Positions 17,528 through 25,986 of a stretch of DNA of 64,000 nucleotides are shown piece by piece. The notes beneath the pieces are model-generated. The model did not search any database. It was not told the origin of the DNA and saw nothing but the letters and a program-made list of their open reading frames with translations. The DNA lies in the NCBI GenBank assembly GCA_014650475.1, contig BMVA01000026.1:1-64000 (forward strand), in the 5' to 3' direction. The DNA is from Streptomyces albogriseolus (GTDB lineage Bacteria; Actinomycetota; Actinomycetes; Streptomycetales; Streptomycetaceae). A program made the position numbers and the translations under genes. Position 1 is the stretch's first letter. Every line of letters starts with the position of its first letter.

Positions 17528-18076
17528 ATGGCAGTCTGGGACAAGCTCAAGGACCAGGCCAAGGCTCTCCAGCAGAATCAGGGCGGGCGTGGCGCCACCG
17601 GTGGGCAGAGCGGGGGGACGAGGTCCGGCGGTGGCAGCAAAGCCCAGCTGATCGGTGTGCTGAAGACGCAGCTCGGCTCGCTGAAGACCGAGTTGAAGAG
17701 CGGCGCCTACCGGGACGCGAGCATGGCGGTGTGCGCGCTGGTCGCGGCGGCCGACGGGCAGGTGGACCCGGCCGAGCGGCAGCAGGTCGAGTCGATGATC
17801 CTCAGCAACGATGTGCTCCAGAACTTCCCGCCGGAGCAGCTGCGGCAGCGTTTCAACAAGCATGTCGACCAGCTCACGATGAACTTCCAGCACGGCAAGG
17901 CCGAGGCCATGCAGGAGATCGCCAAGGCCGCCAAGAAGCCCACCGAGGCCCGGGCCGTGATCCAGACCGGCATGGTCATCGCCGGCGCCGACGGCCACTT
18001 CTCCCAGGCAGAGGCGACGGTCCTGCGCGAGGCCTGCGCGACGCTGGGGCTGTCCCCGGCCGAATTCCAGCTCTGA
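17528..18076 (+). CDS. TerB-like tellurite-resistance/stress protein
   Basis: This 182-aa cytoplasmic protein has a TerB domain over residues about 45-180. It is all-helical, with the acidic repeats VAAADGQVDPAERQQV and VIAGADGHFSQAEATVL that form the metal-coordinating halves of the fold. The N-terminal 40 residues are a Gly/Gln-rich linker. The start MAVWDKLKDQAKALQ (ATG 17528 after GAGGTG) is preferred over the earlier in-frame ATG at 17414. TerB usually works with TerD-type proteins near the membrane in stress or phage-defence functions. TerD and vWA proteins lie 2.2-5 kb downstream. Confidence 0.85.
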   Translation: MAVWDKLKDQAKALQQNQGGRGATGGQSGGTRSGGGSKAQLIGVLKTQLGSLKTELKSGAYRDASMAVCALVAAADGQVDPAERQQVESMILSNDVLQNFPPEQLRQRFNKHVDQLTMNFQHGKAEAMQEIAKAAKKPTEARAVIQTGMVIAGADGHFSQAEATVLREACATLGLSPAEFQL

Positions 18077-18309
18077 AACCCGGCTCTGATTCGACGCCTG
18101 GTTCCGCTCTGATCAGCGATGCGGCCAGGGTCTGTGTGAGGTCGTGATCAATCTCAGGTTCTGATCCCTTGCGGGGGCAAGACTCGGCACGCCCCGTCCG
18201 GCGCCGTGGTCGGGGGTCGCACTCGGCGTGGTCGACCTCATGGTCGGGGCGAGCACGCGGGCTCAGCGGCGGCGGAGTTCCCCAGCCCAGTTCCGCAGCG
18301 GTCCTTCGA

Positions 18310-18815
18310 GGACTGGTCGCCCGTACGCCGCGATCCACGACGACCAGCGGATCCCGGGGGCTTTCCGGCTCTACCTGACCGCCACGCCACGCCTCCTCGC
18401 TGCGGCCTGCCGCAGAAGGACGCGAACGGCCAGGAGTTGGAGATCGCGTCCATGGCCGACGCACCCGGAGGACCACGCACGGCGCGTGGCTCGCGGAGCT
18501 CGGGGTGTCGGAGGCGATCGAGCGCGGGATCCTCGCCGGGTTCGAGATCGACGTGCTGGAGATCCGCGATCCCTCCCCCGTCTTCGGATCCGAGGAAGCC
18601 CGGCGCGGCCGGACACGGAGTTCTGAAAACTCGAGGCCGGTCGCCGCGTCCCGCCGGACCGGGTGTGGTCGGCGTGGCTGTGCGGCGACCGCCTCGTGGC
18701 CGAACGGCGCGAGCTGCTACGCCAGTTCGCCCACGGCATCGACGCGGCCGGACGCCGGGTGCACCGGGCCTTCCTCGCCGGCGTTCGCGTGCTCGGGGAA
18801 GGCGTCGATATCTGA
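18310..18815 (+). pseudogene. SF2 helicase fragment, frameshifted
   Basis: Helicase motifs are recognisable but spread over several frames. IHDDQRIPGAFRLYLTATPRLL (motif III region, about 18335-18400) comes first. LGVSEAIERGILAGFEIDVLEI follows (about 18500-18560). In a third frame comes HRAFLAGVRVLGEGVDI with a stop (motif V region, to about 18813). This matches the C-terminal part of the large Streptomyces DEAD/DEAH helicases linked to mobile elements. Large parts between the motifs are missing. The following 290 bp continue as unrecognised scraps. Confidence 0.6.
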
Positions 18816-19102
18816 CCTGGCCCTGGTGGCGACGACGCCACCAAGCCACCGCCAGACGATGCCACTGTCGAAGACGAACCAGCTCAGGACACGCATTCTG
18901 ACTGGGGCACTGAATTCCCGGACCAGGGCCATGCCACCCCACGCAGCCTGTAGCTCGTGGCGATGGCGATGCTGTTGGTGGTCGCTGCCCCCGTCTTCGG
19001 AGGGGATGCGCGTCAGCCAGCGCTTGGTCAGATGAGTGGGAAGAGGGGGTATCCGGAAGGCGACAACGCTGTCCCCGACTCCCTCTCGAGGAGGCCTACG
19101 CT

Positions 19103-19630
19103 GTGCTTCCGCTCAAGCGCTTACTCGACCGCAGCGTGACCGCGCAGGCAATCCTGGTGTTCCTGCTGGGACTGGGCATTACGGCCCTGATCCGCAGGGA
19201 CGAGCACCCGGCCATGTGGGTGCTCCACAGCGCCCTCTACACCGGGATCGCCGTTACGTTTCTGGCCGTACAGGGCCACCGGGCCGCCCGAGCCGTGGGC
19301 ACCGACGCGGGCGGACTCGCCGAGCTGAACCGGAAAATCCGCCACCATGAGGTGCCGCAGGACCCCAGAAGCACAACGCGACCATGCCGAGCGCGAAGAG
19401 AAGGGGAAAGGCCAGCGACCCGCTGACGGCCCCCAAGGACGAACATGCCGACCGCGAGGAGGCCCATGGCGCCGAGCCAGTACGGCAGCCACATGCCCGC
19501 CCGCTCCGATGAGCGGGCGGCCGTACGACGGCTGGTCGCCGAGCAGCTCGGCCAGATGTGGGTTGTGTGGAGGCGCCGCCGCTCCTTGGACCGCCTCCGC
19601 TGGATGCGCCAGGCCCTGCGACCTCAATGA
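19103..19630 (+). pseudogene. Small membrane-protein gene broken by an inverted internal piece
   Basis: A plus-strand frame opens at GTG 19103 after GAGGAGG and encodes two hydrophobic helices (AILVFLLGLGITALI and VLHSALYTGIAVTFLAV), then ELNRKIRHHEVPQDP at about 19365. From there to about 19505 the sense information is on the other strand: minus-strand reading gives ERAGMWLPYWLGAMGLLAVG, a further hydrophobic segment of the same style, then SGSLAFPLLFALGMVA in a shifted frame. Plus-strand coding then resumes with DERAAVRRLVAEQLGQM to a stop at 19630. A 9-bp inverted repeat (CGCCCGCTC/GAGCGGGCG, about 19497-19518) lies at the right junction. I interpret this as an inverted segment plus decay. 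The protein family is not identified. Confidence 0.45.
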
Positions 19631-20272
19631 GCGGCCAGGCAGGGAGAGGGCGCCCCTCCGGGGCGGCGCCTGAGCAGACCACCAGCCCGGCGGGCGGTTC
19701 CGCTTCAACCCGCCTACTCCCGCACCCGAACCACCCCGTGCAGACCCGGGCACCGCACGCCTACCTGCGCCGGCGCAACGCCAATGCCCGCCACTGTGAC
19801 GTCCTGGCCGCCGAACGCAGAGAACGCGCCGACATCCGAAGTGAAGGGGGCATCCGCTGGGCGGACGCCCCGCTCTCGCCGCGTGCTCAGGCAACCGTGG
19901 GAACGTCACCGATCACAGCGCCACCTCCGGCGCGAATCCGTCAGGGCTACCTGACCAGGAGGTGTTGCCCGCCAACTCGATCACCAACGTCGGACCAGAC
20001 ATGCGGGGAGCCTAGTGTGATCGGCTCCGCCACCGCTCGGTTTGTTCCCGCACCGAGCCCAGCCGGCCCGAGCACCGGCTCCGGCTCCGCCAACCCGGCG
20101 GACCTATGCGGTCAGAGCACTGGTTGCCGTGCTTCACGGAACCTCCACGATCGGGCTCGGTGCGCATTACAGTTATCTGCGCGCGGCTCGTCATCTTGTG
20201 TCGTGCAAAGGATGAATGGGGCGGAATCTTCCGCATGCCCATGGTGTGCCGCTGGGGGGCTTTGTGCAGGAA
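19631..20272. other. Gap with short remnants, no intact gene
   Basis: I see only scraps. A plus-strand stretch around 19760-19890 reads YLRRRNANARHCDVLAAERR, the style of a transposase C-terminus, but it is too short to assign. Around 20255 GCTGGGGGG precedes the TerD-fusion start and may be its ribosome site. No terminator or operator is evident. Confidence 0.3.
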
Positions 20273-22312
20273 ATGATCAAGGGTGCGAATGTGGCCCTGG
20301 CGGATCTGAGCGACAGTGTCGGTTCGGTCATCGTCAGTCTGGGCTGGGTCAGCCCTACCGGCGAGGGCGACGCGGATGTGTCGGTCCTGCTGCTGGACGC
20401 GAACGGCAAGGTGCGCAGCGACGGCGACTTCTACTTCTACAACCATCCGGTGGCTGCTGACGGAAGTGTGCAGCTTCTGGGCAAGACGCCGACGGCGGAC
20501 GGCAGTGAGGACCGGATCAGCTTCGATCTCACCGCGGTGCCGTCCGGGATCGACCGGATCGTCGTCGCTGCGAGCAGGTACGGCGAAGCCCGCTTCGGCG
20601 AGTTGGAGGATGTGCGGATCACGCTGGCCGACGCAGCCGGTGCGAGCCTCCTGCGGTTCGCCGTCGACGATGCCGACTCGGTGACGGCGGTCATCTTCGG
20701 TGAGCTGTACCGGCGGGGCGAGGGATGGAAGTTCCGTGCCGTCGGGCAGGGCTACGAGACCGGGCTTGCGGGGCTGGCGACGGACTTCGGGGTCGACATC
20801 GAGGACGACGCGGCTGCGGAAGCCGAAGCGGCGCTCGACGGCGCGGAAGCCGACGAGCAGGCGGATGCAGCGGCTCCGGCGCCGGCCGGGACGCCGGTCC
20901 GGCAGACGGCGCTGGGGGCCATCCCCGCTCCTCGCCCTCCTGAGGGCGAGGCTGGTGAGCCGAGGAAGCCGGCCGCCCGTCCTCGCACCGCGAAGAAGAA
21001 GGTCACCCTTCCCAGGACGGTCAAGAAGACCCTGGCGGAGAACGACTCCTGGAAGTCGGCCAGGCTTTTCCCTGTCTCGGTGCTCAAGAGCGACCGGGAC
21101 CGGGAGATGCGTGCCACCTCGGTGCTGCTGTCGGTGATGGCGCAGGTGCCGGAGTTCAGCAGGAGGCTCACCGCGGGGTTCGGGGCTCCGGCGGGCCGTA
21201 TGGAGACGTTCACGGAGGTCTCCCTGCCCCACGGGGACAGTCCGCGGCGCCCGGACGGGGTGATCCGGGTGGAGCGGGCAGGCAAGCTGTGGACCGCGCT
21301 GGTCGAGACGAAGACCAACGGCAACGCGCTCAAGGCCGACCAGGTGCAGGCGTACATGGACATCGCCGCGCGCCGCGGTTACGAGGCCGTGATCACGCTG
21401 ACGAACGACGTGGCGCTGGAGGGCAGTCCGCTCGTCGACGTCAAGATCGACAAGCGGCGCAAGCACAAGGTAGCCCTCTGGCACCTGTCCTGGGCGGAAG
21501 TCGCCCACCAGGCGCAGATGCTGATCAGGCACGAGGGGGTGGGCAACGCCGCGCACGCCTGGCTCTTGCAGGAACTGCTGCACTACTTGCAGCACGAGAA
21601 CTCCGGCTGCCACGGCTTCCAGAACATGGGGCCGGCCTGGGTCCCCGTGCGCAACGGCATCGACGACGAAACCCTCTGCCAGGGCGACGCCCGGGCACTG
21701 GAAGTGGTCGAGAACTGGGAGCGGCTCATCCGCCAGGTCTGCCTCAGACTGGGCGGCGAACTCGGGCAGAAGGTCCTGCCCGTGCAGCGCGCCAAGCGCG
21801 GAGCGGATCCCAAGGAGCGCCGAGACCGCCTGGCCGACCGACTCTGCCTCGACGGGCGGCTCCAGGCGGAGCTGCGTATCGACGGCATGCCCGGCGTCCT
21901 GACCGTCAGCGCCGACCTGCGCACCGGCAAGCTGCGCACCGGTATCGACATCCCGGCCCCTGCACAGGGCTACCCCCTGAGCTGGGCCAAGCGACTTGTC
22001 CGGCGCCTGGCCGATGCACCGGCGGACCTGCATGTCGAGACCCTCGTCGACGGCGAAGCCGCAGGCCCGCGCGGAACCCTGGAGCGTCTGCGCCCCGAAC
22101 CGGCGGACCTGCTGCCCAAGGACAACGCCAGAATCACCGGATTCCGCCTGTCCCTGCTCAAGAGCATGGGAAGCGGCCGCGGCAACGCCGAGACCGGCTT
22201 CATCCGCAGCGTCGACAACGCCGTGCACCGCTTCTACACCACCGTCGTCGTTCACCTGGACACCCCGACAACACGCCGGACACCGTCCAAGGAACGCACG
22301 GCAGCCGAGTGA
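20273..22312 (+). CDS. TerD domain fused to a PD-(D/E)XK nuclease-like domain
   Basis: This 679-aa protein starts at MIKGANVALADL (ATG 20273), the normal TerD N-terminus; an in-frame start at 20216 adds 19 unrelated residues. Residues 1-185 are a TerD calcium-binding stress domain: DADVSVLLLDANGKVRSDGDF, then RYGEARFGELEDVRITLAD. A Pro/Ala/Asp-rich linker follows (about 190-265). The C-terminal 400 residues include RRPDGVIRVERAG and LVETKTNGNALKADQ (about residues 325-350), the Asp...Glu-x-Lys layout of PD-(D/E)XK nuclease folds, then a basic region of unknown role. TerD fusions to nuclease-like domains are known in Ter-linked defence or stress systems. Catalytic activity is inferred from motif spacing only. 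Confidence 0.75.
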   Translation: MIKGANVALADLSDSVGSVIVSLGWVSPTGEGDADVSVLLLDANGKVRSDGDFYFYNHPVAADGSVQLLGKTPTADGSEDRISFDLTAVPSGIDRIVVAASRYGEARFGELEDVRITLADAAGASLLRFAVDDADSVTAVIFGELYRRGEGWKFRAVGQGYETGLAGLATDFGVDIEDDAAAEAEAALDGAEADEQADAAAPAPAGTPVRQTALGAIPAPRPPEGEAGEPRKPAARPRTAKKKVTLPRTVKKTLAENDSWKSARLFPVSVLKSDRDREMRATSVLLSVMAQVPEFSRRLTAGFGAPAGRMETFTEVSLPHGDSPRRPDGVIRVERAGKLWTALVETKTNGNALKADQVQAYMDIAARRGYEAVITLTNDVALEGSPLVDVKIDKRRKHKVALWHLSWAEVAHQAQMLIRHEGVGNAAHAWLLQELLHYLQHENSGCHGFQNMGPAWVPVRNGIDDETLCQGDARALEVVENWERLIRQVCLRLGGELGQKVLPVQRAKRGADPKERRDRLADRLCLDGRLQAELRIDGMPGVLTVSADLRTGKLRTGIDIPAPAQGYPLSWAKRLVRRLADAPADLHVETLVDGEAAGPRGTLERLRPEPADLLPKDNARITGFRLSLLKSMGSGRGNAETGFIRSVDNAVHRFYTTVVVHLDTPTTRRTPSKERTAAE

Positions 22313-22530
22313 CACCCGGGCGCAGGCGGCGGCAACGCCGCCTGCGCCCGCCCCGCAACGGCCCCCCTGCACGGGCCCGCACCCGGCCCTGCTCTCCGCA
22401 AGAGGACGCTCGCATACCCGGGGCACCACACCACCCGTTACCGCCCGGTCATACCGTCTGAACCGCACTGGTCGCAGCCCACGAGGCAGCCACCGGCACC
22501 TGCTGAGAAGCGGGGGACAGCCAAGAAGGA

Positions 22531-23277
22531 GTGATCCCGACGAACGGCATGGAGCACGCTGCGGCCATCAGCCTGACCAAGATGCAGGAAAAGGCGCCCG
22601 ACCTGGTCAGCCTGTACAAAACGGCGGGCGCCGGCGTACGCCGTCACGGACTGGAGGACGTGCGGGTTGCGGTGTACCTCGTGCTGGACCGCTCCGGGTC
22701 AATGCGGTCCTACTACCAGAACGGGACCATGCAGCACTTGGCCGAACAGGTCCTGTCACTGTCGGCCCACCTCGATGACGACGGCACCGTTCCGGTGGTG
22801 TTCTTCTCCACCGACGTCGACGGAACCACCGACCTGATCCTCGGCAGTCACCGCGGACGCATCAACAAGCTGCACGAGAACCTCGGCCACATGGGACGCA
22901 CCAACTACCACTGGGCCATGGACGAGGTCATCGACCACTACGTGGAATCCGGCAGCCACTGCCCCGCCCTGGTCATCTTCCAGACCGACGGCGGCCCCAC
23001 CAACAGGCCGGCTGCCGAACGCTACCTGTGCAAAGCCGCCCGCCTCCCCCTGTTCTGGCAGTTCATCGGCTTCGGCGACCCCGACGACAACGAATTCACC
23101 TTCCTGCGCAAGCTCGACACCCTCGCCGTCCCCGGCCGTCGCATCGTCGACAACGCGGGCTTCTTCCACGCCGGCCGCACCCCGCAGACCATCCCCGACC
23201 ACCACATCTTCGACCAGTTGCTGCAGGAGTTCCCCGACTGGCTGGCCGCCGCCCGCACCGCCGGCATCGTGCGGTGA
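22531..23277 (+). CDS. TerF-like von Willebrand A-domain protein
   Basis: This 248-aa protein has a vWA domain with an intact MIDAS start LVLDRSGSM (about residues 51-59), a Thr in GRTNYHWAMD and the FQTDGGPTN Asp. Its N-terminal AAISLTKMQEKAPDLVSLYK is shared with TerF/TerY-type proteins of tellurite-resistance clusters. The GTG at 22531 sits almost against AAGGAG; the ATG at 22549 gives the more usual N-terminus MEHAAAISLTKM, so the start is uncertain. It follows the TerD fusion by 218 nt in the same direction and likely works with it, binding metal ions and a protein partner. Confidence 0.85.
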   Translation: MIPTNGMEHAAAISLTKMQEKAPDLVSLYKTAGAGVRRHGLEDVRVAVYLVLDRSGSMRSYYQNGTMQHLAEQVLSLSAHLDDDGTVPVVFFSTDVDGTTDLILGSHRGRINKLHENLGHMGRTNYHWAMDEVIDHYVESGSHCPALVIFQTDGGPTNRPAAERYLCKAARLPLFWQFIGFGDPDDNEFTFLRKLDTLAVPGRRIVDNAGFFHAGRTPQTIPDHHIFDQLLQEFPDWLAAARTAGIVR

Positions 23278-23278
23278 G

Positions 23279-23435
23279 ACGCGATGCCGGCACGTGACCG
23301 GCGCCAGGACGTCACACCGGAGCGACCCACGGCGGTTCTCGGAAACACGCCAGGCCACGCCTTTACGCAGGACGTAGATGATGCCTGCCAGTGCGCCCCG
23401 GTCCGACAGTTCGTCGGGGACAAATCCGGTTGAGC
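23279..23435 (-). pseudogene. IS5-family transposase N-terminal scrap
   Basis: The minus strand reads GFVPDELSDRGALAGIIYVL, then RKGVAWRVSENRRG. In the next frame it reads GRSGVTSWRRSRAG. This is the start of IS5-group (DUF4096-type) transposases, where DVSDRAAFAGILFVLRTG and GCSGVTCWRRLRDW are usual. Only about 50 codons survive, with one frame change and no ends visible. Confidence 0.55.
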
Positions 23436-23464
23436 CCTCGGGGACAGCTCGCCATACTCCCCGC

Positions 23465-23839
23465 ATGACCAGTAACGGGGCCGAAGCCGCTGAGCAGGGA
23501 TGGGACGGTCCCTGGTATCGCGTCCGAACAGAACGGTTCGAGGCGTCCTTCCTGCCCAGCGAGGGTGAGCCCTTGGACGCCGTCTGCAACGTCGATGTTG
23601 AGGTCCGGCTGACAGCGGACGCATCACGCTGGAGCGCAACCGTGTTCACTCTTGCTGAGGTCGAGCGCCTCATGGAAAAGGACTCCCGAACCGGCGAGTC
23701 CCTGAACGGCCGCTACTTCTGGTGCTCCGACGGCCTCATCGTCCGAGACGCAGGCATCGACAACATCACGCACGTGCTGACCGGCCTGCTCGATGGTGGT
23801 GACTTCACGCAGGTCCTTCAGCGGCTCGACGACGACTGA
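23465..23839 (+). CDS. Conserved hypothetical protein, 124 aa
   Basis: An acidic soluble protein of 124 aa without signal peptide or membrane segment. The start ATG (MTSNGAEAAEQGWDGPWYRV) is chosen over an earlier in-frame ATG at 23378, which lies in the IS5 scrap. The ribosome site is weak. The middle has alternating hydrophobic strands (FEASFLP, VDVEVRL, SATVFTL) and the end a helix (HVLTGLLDGG...QVLQRLDDD). I do not recognise the family. The shape resembles small immunity-type or stress proteins, but nothing proves it. Confidence 0.6.
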   Translation: MTSNGAEAAEQGWDGPWYRVRTERFEASFLPSEGEPLDAVCNVDVEVRLTADASRWSATVFTLAEVERLMEKDSRTGESLNGRYFWCSDGLIVRDAGIDNITHVLTGLLDGGDFTQVLQRLDDD

Positions 23840-24147
23840 CCGTCCGCCCCCTTCTGCAGCGTCGGCGCGGCCCTTGTCCACGGCGCCGTCCCAACAGCAT
23901 CCCCGCTCGTGGTCCTCGCCCTCGGCGCGATGGCGTACGACGTCGGGCTCCATGCCCTGCGCCGCCGCGACGGCTGACCACGCTGCCTGTTTCCGGGCGG
24001 CGCTCTGGCTCGGGTGCCCGGGGCGGCACCGGTGGCCTCCCGGTTGCGGACGCCGGCCGGAGGGAAGCGGGCGCGTGACGCGCCCACAGCCCGCGCAGCT
24101 CAGGTGGTGCGCGGGCCGTGCGAAGGCCGGGACGTCGCCCGGGACGC
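23840..24147. other. Gap of about 300 bp with a short membrane-protein-like tail
   Basis: A plus-strand reading at about 23860-23980 gives SPLVVLALGAMAYDVGLHALRRRDG and a stop, like the C-terminal helix of a small mobile-element membrane protein. No start is visible, so I do not call a gene. Confidence 0.3.
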
Positions 24148-24741
24148 TTACGCGGCCGTCGTGGTGGGTGCGGTATGAGCGAGGACGGCTGCCCGTGCGG
24201 ACGTTCTGGCGGCGTCGACCACCGCTCGGTCCTGCAACAGTCGTCCGGAGGCCAGGGCTCCGTCGATCAGCAGTCCGAGATGTGCGGCCAGCGCGGCCGG
24301 TTGTGCGGCTCCCGCGGCTCCGGCGAGGCCGGTCAGCCACTCCTGGCGGCGCCGGGTGTGGGCGACGGTGGCCGCGTGGGCCTTGGAATCGAGCTCGGCC
24401 TCCACAGCGGCGCTGACAAAGGGGCAGCCGAAGAAGCCGTGGCGGTCGAAGGAGGCCGGCAGCGCGTCGAAGAGGCCCACCAACTGCTCGGCGGGGTCGG
24501 ACCCCGTGGCGTCGGCGGCCTCCCGCAGCCGCCCCATCCACAACTCGTCCGTGCGCCGCAGGTAGGCGGCGATGAGGTCGTCCTTGGTGCGGAAGTGTGC
24601 GTACAGGGTGGACTTCGCCACCCCGGAGTGGGCGATGACCTGGTCCACGCCCACTCCCCTCAGTCCGTGCCGGTGGAAGAGGGCTGCCGCCGAATCAAGG
24701 ATCCTCTGCTCGGTGTTCGTCTTCCGTACGCGCGTCGCCAT
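24148..24741 (-). CDS. TetR-family transcriptional repressor
   Basis: This 197-aa protein has residues 11-57 forming a TetR helix-turn-helix (RILDSAAALFHRHGLRGVGV, then SGVAKSTLYAHFRTKDDL). The C-terminal ligand domain carries GFFGCPFVSAAVEA, common in TetR regulators of oxidoreductase genes (TetR_C_33-like). It is divergent from the quinone-oxidoreductase-like gene, with 128 bp and two copies of a palindromic operator between them. It most likely represses both genes and lets go on binding an electrophilic or small aromatic ligand (ligand inferred). Confidence 0.9.
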   Translation of the reverse strand: MATRVRKTNTEQRILDSAAALFHRHGLRGVGVDQVIAHSGVAKSTLYAHFRTKDDLIAAYLRRTDELWMGRLREAADATGSDPAEQLVGLFDALPASFDRHGFFGCPFVSAAVEAELDSKAHAATVAHTRRRQEWLTGLAGAAGAAQPAALAAHLGLLIDGALASGRLLQDRAVVDAARTSARAAVLAHTAPTTTAA

Positions 24742-24744
24742 GCG

Positions 24745-24820
24745 AGACAGACTAGTCGTTCCGATTTGAGTCCCGGACGTGTTCGCTGCCTCCGCTATAA
24801 AGACGGACTAGTCTGTCCGA
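24745..24820. promoter_or_regulatory. Twin operator for the TetR regulator
   Basis: Two related 20-mers with a GACTAGTC core, at 24745-24764 (AGACAGACTAGTCGTTCCGA) and 24801-24820 (AGACGGACTAGTCTGTCCGA), are 56 bp apart. The first sits 4 nt before the TetR start. The second follows a TATAAAG word, a likely -10 for the oxidoreductase gene. The layout suits repression in both directions. Confidence 0.7.
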
Positions 24821-24869
24821 TTAACCAGGCACACTCTGGTGTCGGAGCGATGTGGGAGCGGGTGCTGTG

Positions 24870-25856
24870 ATGCGTGCGATGGTTCTCGAGGAATTCGCCG
24901 GTCCGCTTGAGGTGCGGGAGATCGACCGGCCGACGCCCGGGGAAGGACAGGTGCTGGTGCGGGTCCACGCCAGCGGGGTGAACCCGCTGGACACGAAGAT
25001 CCGGGCGGGCCGGGCGGCCCACGCCCGCGTGCGGCCACCGGCCGTACTGGGCATGGACCTGGCCGGCCAGGTGGTGGAGACGGGAGCCGGAGTGAGCGGC
25101 TTCACGCCTGGGGACGAGGTGTACGGCCTGACCGGCGGCGTCGGCGACCTGCAGGGATCGCTCGCACAGTTCGCGGCGGTCGACGCCCGTCTGCTGGCCC
25201 GCAAGCCCGCCACGCTGTCGATGCGAGAGGCGGCCGCGCTGCCGCTGGCCGTGATCACGGCATGGGAAGGTCTGGTGGACCGGGCCGGCGTACGGGCCGG
25301 GCAGAAGGTACTGGTGCACGGCGGCGCCGGCGGCGTGGGCAGCGTCGCGGTCCAGATCGCCGCGGCCAGGGGTGCGGAGGTGTTCGCGACCGCGTCCGCA
25401 GCCAGGACGCCGCTCGTGCGGCGCCTGGGGGCGGTACCGATCGACTACACCTCGGTGCCCGTGGACAGGTACGTCGCCGAGCACACCGGCGGTGCCGGAT
25501 TCGACATCGTCTTCGACACCGTGGGCGGCCCCGTCCTGGACGCCTCCTTCGAGGCGGTGCGCACCTACACCGGCCATGTGGTGAGCGCGCTGGGCTGGGG
25601 CACCCATGCGCTGGCACCCCTGTCGTTCCGGGCAGCCACCTACTCGGGCATCTTCACACTGCTGCCGATGCTGACCGGCCGGGGCCGCGAGCACCACGGC
25701 GAGATCCTGCGCGAAGCCGCTGCGCTGGTGGACGAGGGCAAGCTGCGCCCCCTGCTGGACGGGACCCGCTACACGCTCGCCGACGTGGCGGACGCCCACA
25801 GGTCCGTGGAGAGCGGTACGGCCGACGGCAAGGTCGTCGTCGACGTCGAGCCGTGA
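24870..25856 (+). CDS. NADP-dependent quinone oxidoreductase-like protein (MDR superfamily)
   Basis: This 328-aa zinc-free medium-chain reductase has the N-terminal GroES-like part HASGVNPLDTKIRAG and the nucleotide-binding motif VHGGAGGVGSVAVQIAAARGAEV. The zinc ligand Cys/His set of alcohol dehydrogenases is absent. Such enzymes reduce quinones, enones or alkenals with NADPH. The ATG at 24870 is used; the GTG 6 codons upstream is less likely. It is divergent from its presumed TetR repressor, a common stress-response pair in Streptomyces. Confidence 0.88.
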   Translation: MRAMVLEEFAGPLEVREIDRPTPGEGQVLVRVHASGVNPLDTKIRAGRAAHARVRPPAVLGMDLAGQVVETGAGVSGFTPGDEVYGLTGGVGDLQGSLAQFAAVDARLLARKPATLSMREAAALPLAVITAWEGLVDRAGVRAGQKVLVHGGAGGVGSVAVQIAAARGAEVFATASAARTPLVRRLGAVPIDYTSVPVDRYVAEHTGGAGFDIVFDTVGGPVLDASFEAVRTYTGHVVSALGWGTHALAPLSFRAATYSGIFTLLPMLTGRGREHHGEILREAAALVDEGKLRPLLDGTRYTLADVADAHRSVESGTADGKVVVDVEP

Positions 25857-25986
25857 CCCCGCCCCGCGCCGCTCGCCCCGGCCGCGGACCGTGAGCCGTC
25901 GCCGCATCCGGAGGAACACCCGCGCTGTTCTGCCAGCGGCAGAACAGCGGCCCGACCGGACCCGTCGATCACTACCGTCCGGTCTC

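Noticed and set aside
20012-22468. 818-codon minus-strand frame opposite the TerD fusion
   Set aside because: No ribosome site or domains; the plus strand encodes TerD and nuclease-like motifs.
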